DNA of 6,057 bases from Comamonadaceae bacterium (lineage in GTDB: Bacteria > Pseudomonadota > Gammaproteobacteria > Burkholderiales > Burkholderiaceae_C), in NCBI GenBank assembly GCA_947452325.1, contig CANGCZ010000105.1:1-6057 (forward strand), read 5' to 3'. Of the stretch, positions 5,218 to 6,057 are shown in pieces. The first letter of the stretch is position 1; the number at the start of each line of letters is the position of its first letter. The notes beneath the pieces were generated by a model. That model ran no database searches. It was not told where the DNA came from and was given only the letters and a program-made list of their open reading frames with translations. A program made the position numbers and the translations under genes.

Positions 5218-6057
5218 ATGGACGATTTGAATTTGCATTCCCCGGCTGACGCCCTCAACGATCACGCCTCTGACACATCTGCGCCTATAGTCGCCGAGAC
5301 CAAGCCCGCAGCACCTAACGCCTTTGCTCAAATGGGCCTGGCCCCCGAGTTACTCGCCGCTGTTCGCGACCTGAATTTCACCGAGCCTACCAATGTGCAA
5401 CTCAAAGCCATTCCGCTGGCTTTGCAAGACAACGCAGACAAACCCGCTAACGATTTGCTGGTTTCCAGCCAGACCGGTAGCGGTAAGACAGCCGCATTTT
5501 TATTGCCCGTCCTTCACACCATCTTGATCGAGCGCCAGGCGCAAGAGCAGGAAGAAGCTAAAGAATGGGCATTGAAAGTCGAGCAGGCCAAAGCCAACGG
5601 CGAGGAATTGCCCAAAAAACCGCGCCGCAAAAACCCGACCGATACCCGTCACGTCAAACCGGCTTTCCCCAGCGCATTGGTGTTGTGCCCAACCCGTGAA
5701 CTGGCACAGCAAGTGGCCAAGGATGCGATTGATCTGGTCAAACATTGCAAAGGTTTGCGTGTGGCCTGCGTGGTTGGCGGTATGCCTTACCCCTTGCAAA
5801 TTGCGCGTTTGCACAATGCGGATTTGGTGGTTGCCACGCCCGGACGTTTGCTTGATTTACAGCGTTCCAAGCAATTGCACCTGAGCAAGGTGCAGTTTCT
5901 GGTGGTCGACGAAGCCGACCGCATGCTGGATTTGGGCTTCGCCGAAGACCTGGCCGACATCCACAAATTGACCGAGTCCCGCCGCCAGACCATGATGTTC
6001 AGCGCCACCATCGCGCCGCGTATTCAGCAGTTGGCCGCACGCATCATGCGCACGCCC
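5218..6057 (+). CDS. DEAD-box ATP-dependent RNA helicase, 3'-truncated by the window edge
   Basis: This RNA helicase uses ATP to unwind or remodel short RNA duplexes. The frame runs 280 codons from ATG 5218 to the right edge without a stop, covering the first RecA-like domain. Visible motifs are the Q motif (F36, then EPTNVQ ending at Q61), motif I SSQTGSGKT (83-91), Ia PTRELAQQ (158-165), the GG at 187-188, Ib TPGR (207-210), II DEAD (231-234) and III SAT (262-264). The second RecA domain (motifs IV-VI) and the tail lie off the window. Residues 1-33 are a low-complexity N-terminal lead. A charged stretch rich in Glu, Lys and Ala (about 103-148) is inserted between motifs I and Ia, where most DEAD-box proteins have a short linker; I recall a similar insert in Burkholderiales homologues. 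An in-frame TAA at 5209 fixes ATG 5218 as the earliest start. Subfamily (RhlE-like or another) cannot be settled without the C-terminus. Confidence 0.95.
   Translation, partial: MDDLNLHSPADALNDHASDTSAPIVAETKPAAPNAFAQMGLAPELLAAVRDLNFTEPTNVQLKAIPLALQDNADKPANDLLVSSQTGSGKTAAFLLPVLHTILIERQAQEQEEAKEWALKVEQAKANGEELPKKPRRKNPTDTRHVKPAFPSALVLCPTRELAQQVAKDAIDLVKHCKGLRVACVVGGMPYPLQIARLHNADLVVATPGRLLDLQRSKQLHLSKVQFLVVDEADRMLDLGFAEDLADIHKLTESRRQTMMFSATIAPRIQQLAARIMRTP

Noticed and set aside
5500..5814. Minus-strand frame of 104 codons inside the helicase gene
   Set aside because: The plus-strand frame carries all DEAD-box motifs through this region, so the minus-strand frame is a shadow.

Overview
The window is a compact stretch of housekeeping chromosome from a betaproteobacterium. 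It most resembles the order Burkholderiales, probably Comamonadaceae or a close relative. This rests on recalled protein similarity (L19, Orn and the DEAD-box helicase have the wording typical of that group) and on the gene set rplS / Nudix CoA pyrophosphatase / CobD-AmpE-like membrane protein / rsgA / M48 peptidase / orn. No database search was possible. I saw no mobile element, CRISPR array, tRNA or rRNA.

Layout: (1) 2-367 (+) is the 3' part of rplS, cut by the left edge and closed by a strong intrinsic terminator at 391-423. (2) 431-2140 (+) holds a Nudix CoA pyrophosphatase and a membrane protein usually labelled CobD/CbiB, whose architecture looks more like AmpE. (3) 2152-4298 (-) is a two-gene unit in which an M48 (Ste24-type) membrane zinc peptidase is followed by rsgA with an ATGA stop/start overlap. 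It converges on the membrane-protein gene with only 11 bp between stops. (4) A 116-bp divergent spacer separates the M48 gene from orn (4415-5005, +). (5) A 212-bp gene-free stretch at 5006-5217 is rich in short inverted repeats and leads into a DEAD-box RNA helicase that starts at 5218 and is still open at the right edge.

Functionally, rplS and rsgA serve the ribosome (a 50S protein and a late 30S maturation GTPase), while orn and the helicase serve RNA turnover and remodelling. The M48 peptidase and the AmpE-like protein act at the inner membrane, and the Nudix enzyme does cofactor housekeeping. I found no convincing undescribed system. The points most worth checking are the structured leader of the helicase gene, the AmpE-like identity of the 'CobD' protein, the terminator pressed against the Nudix start, and the fused M48-rsgA junction.
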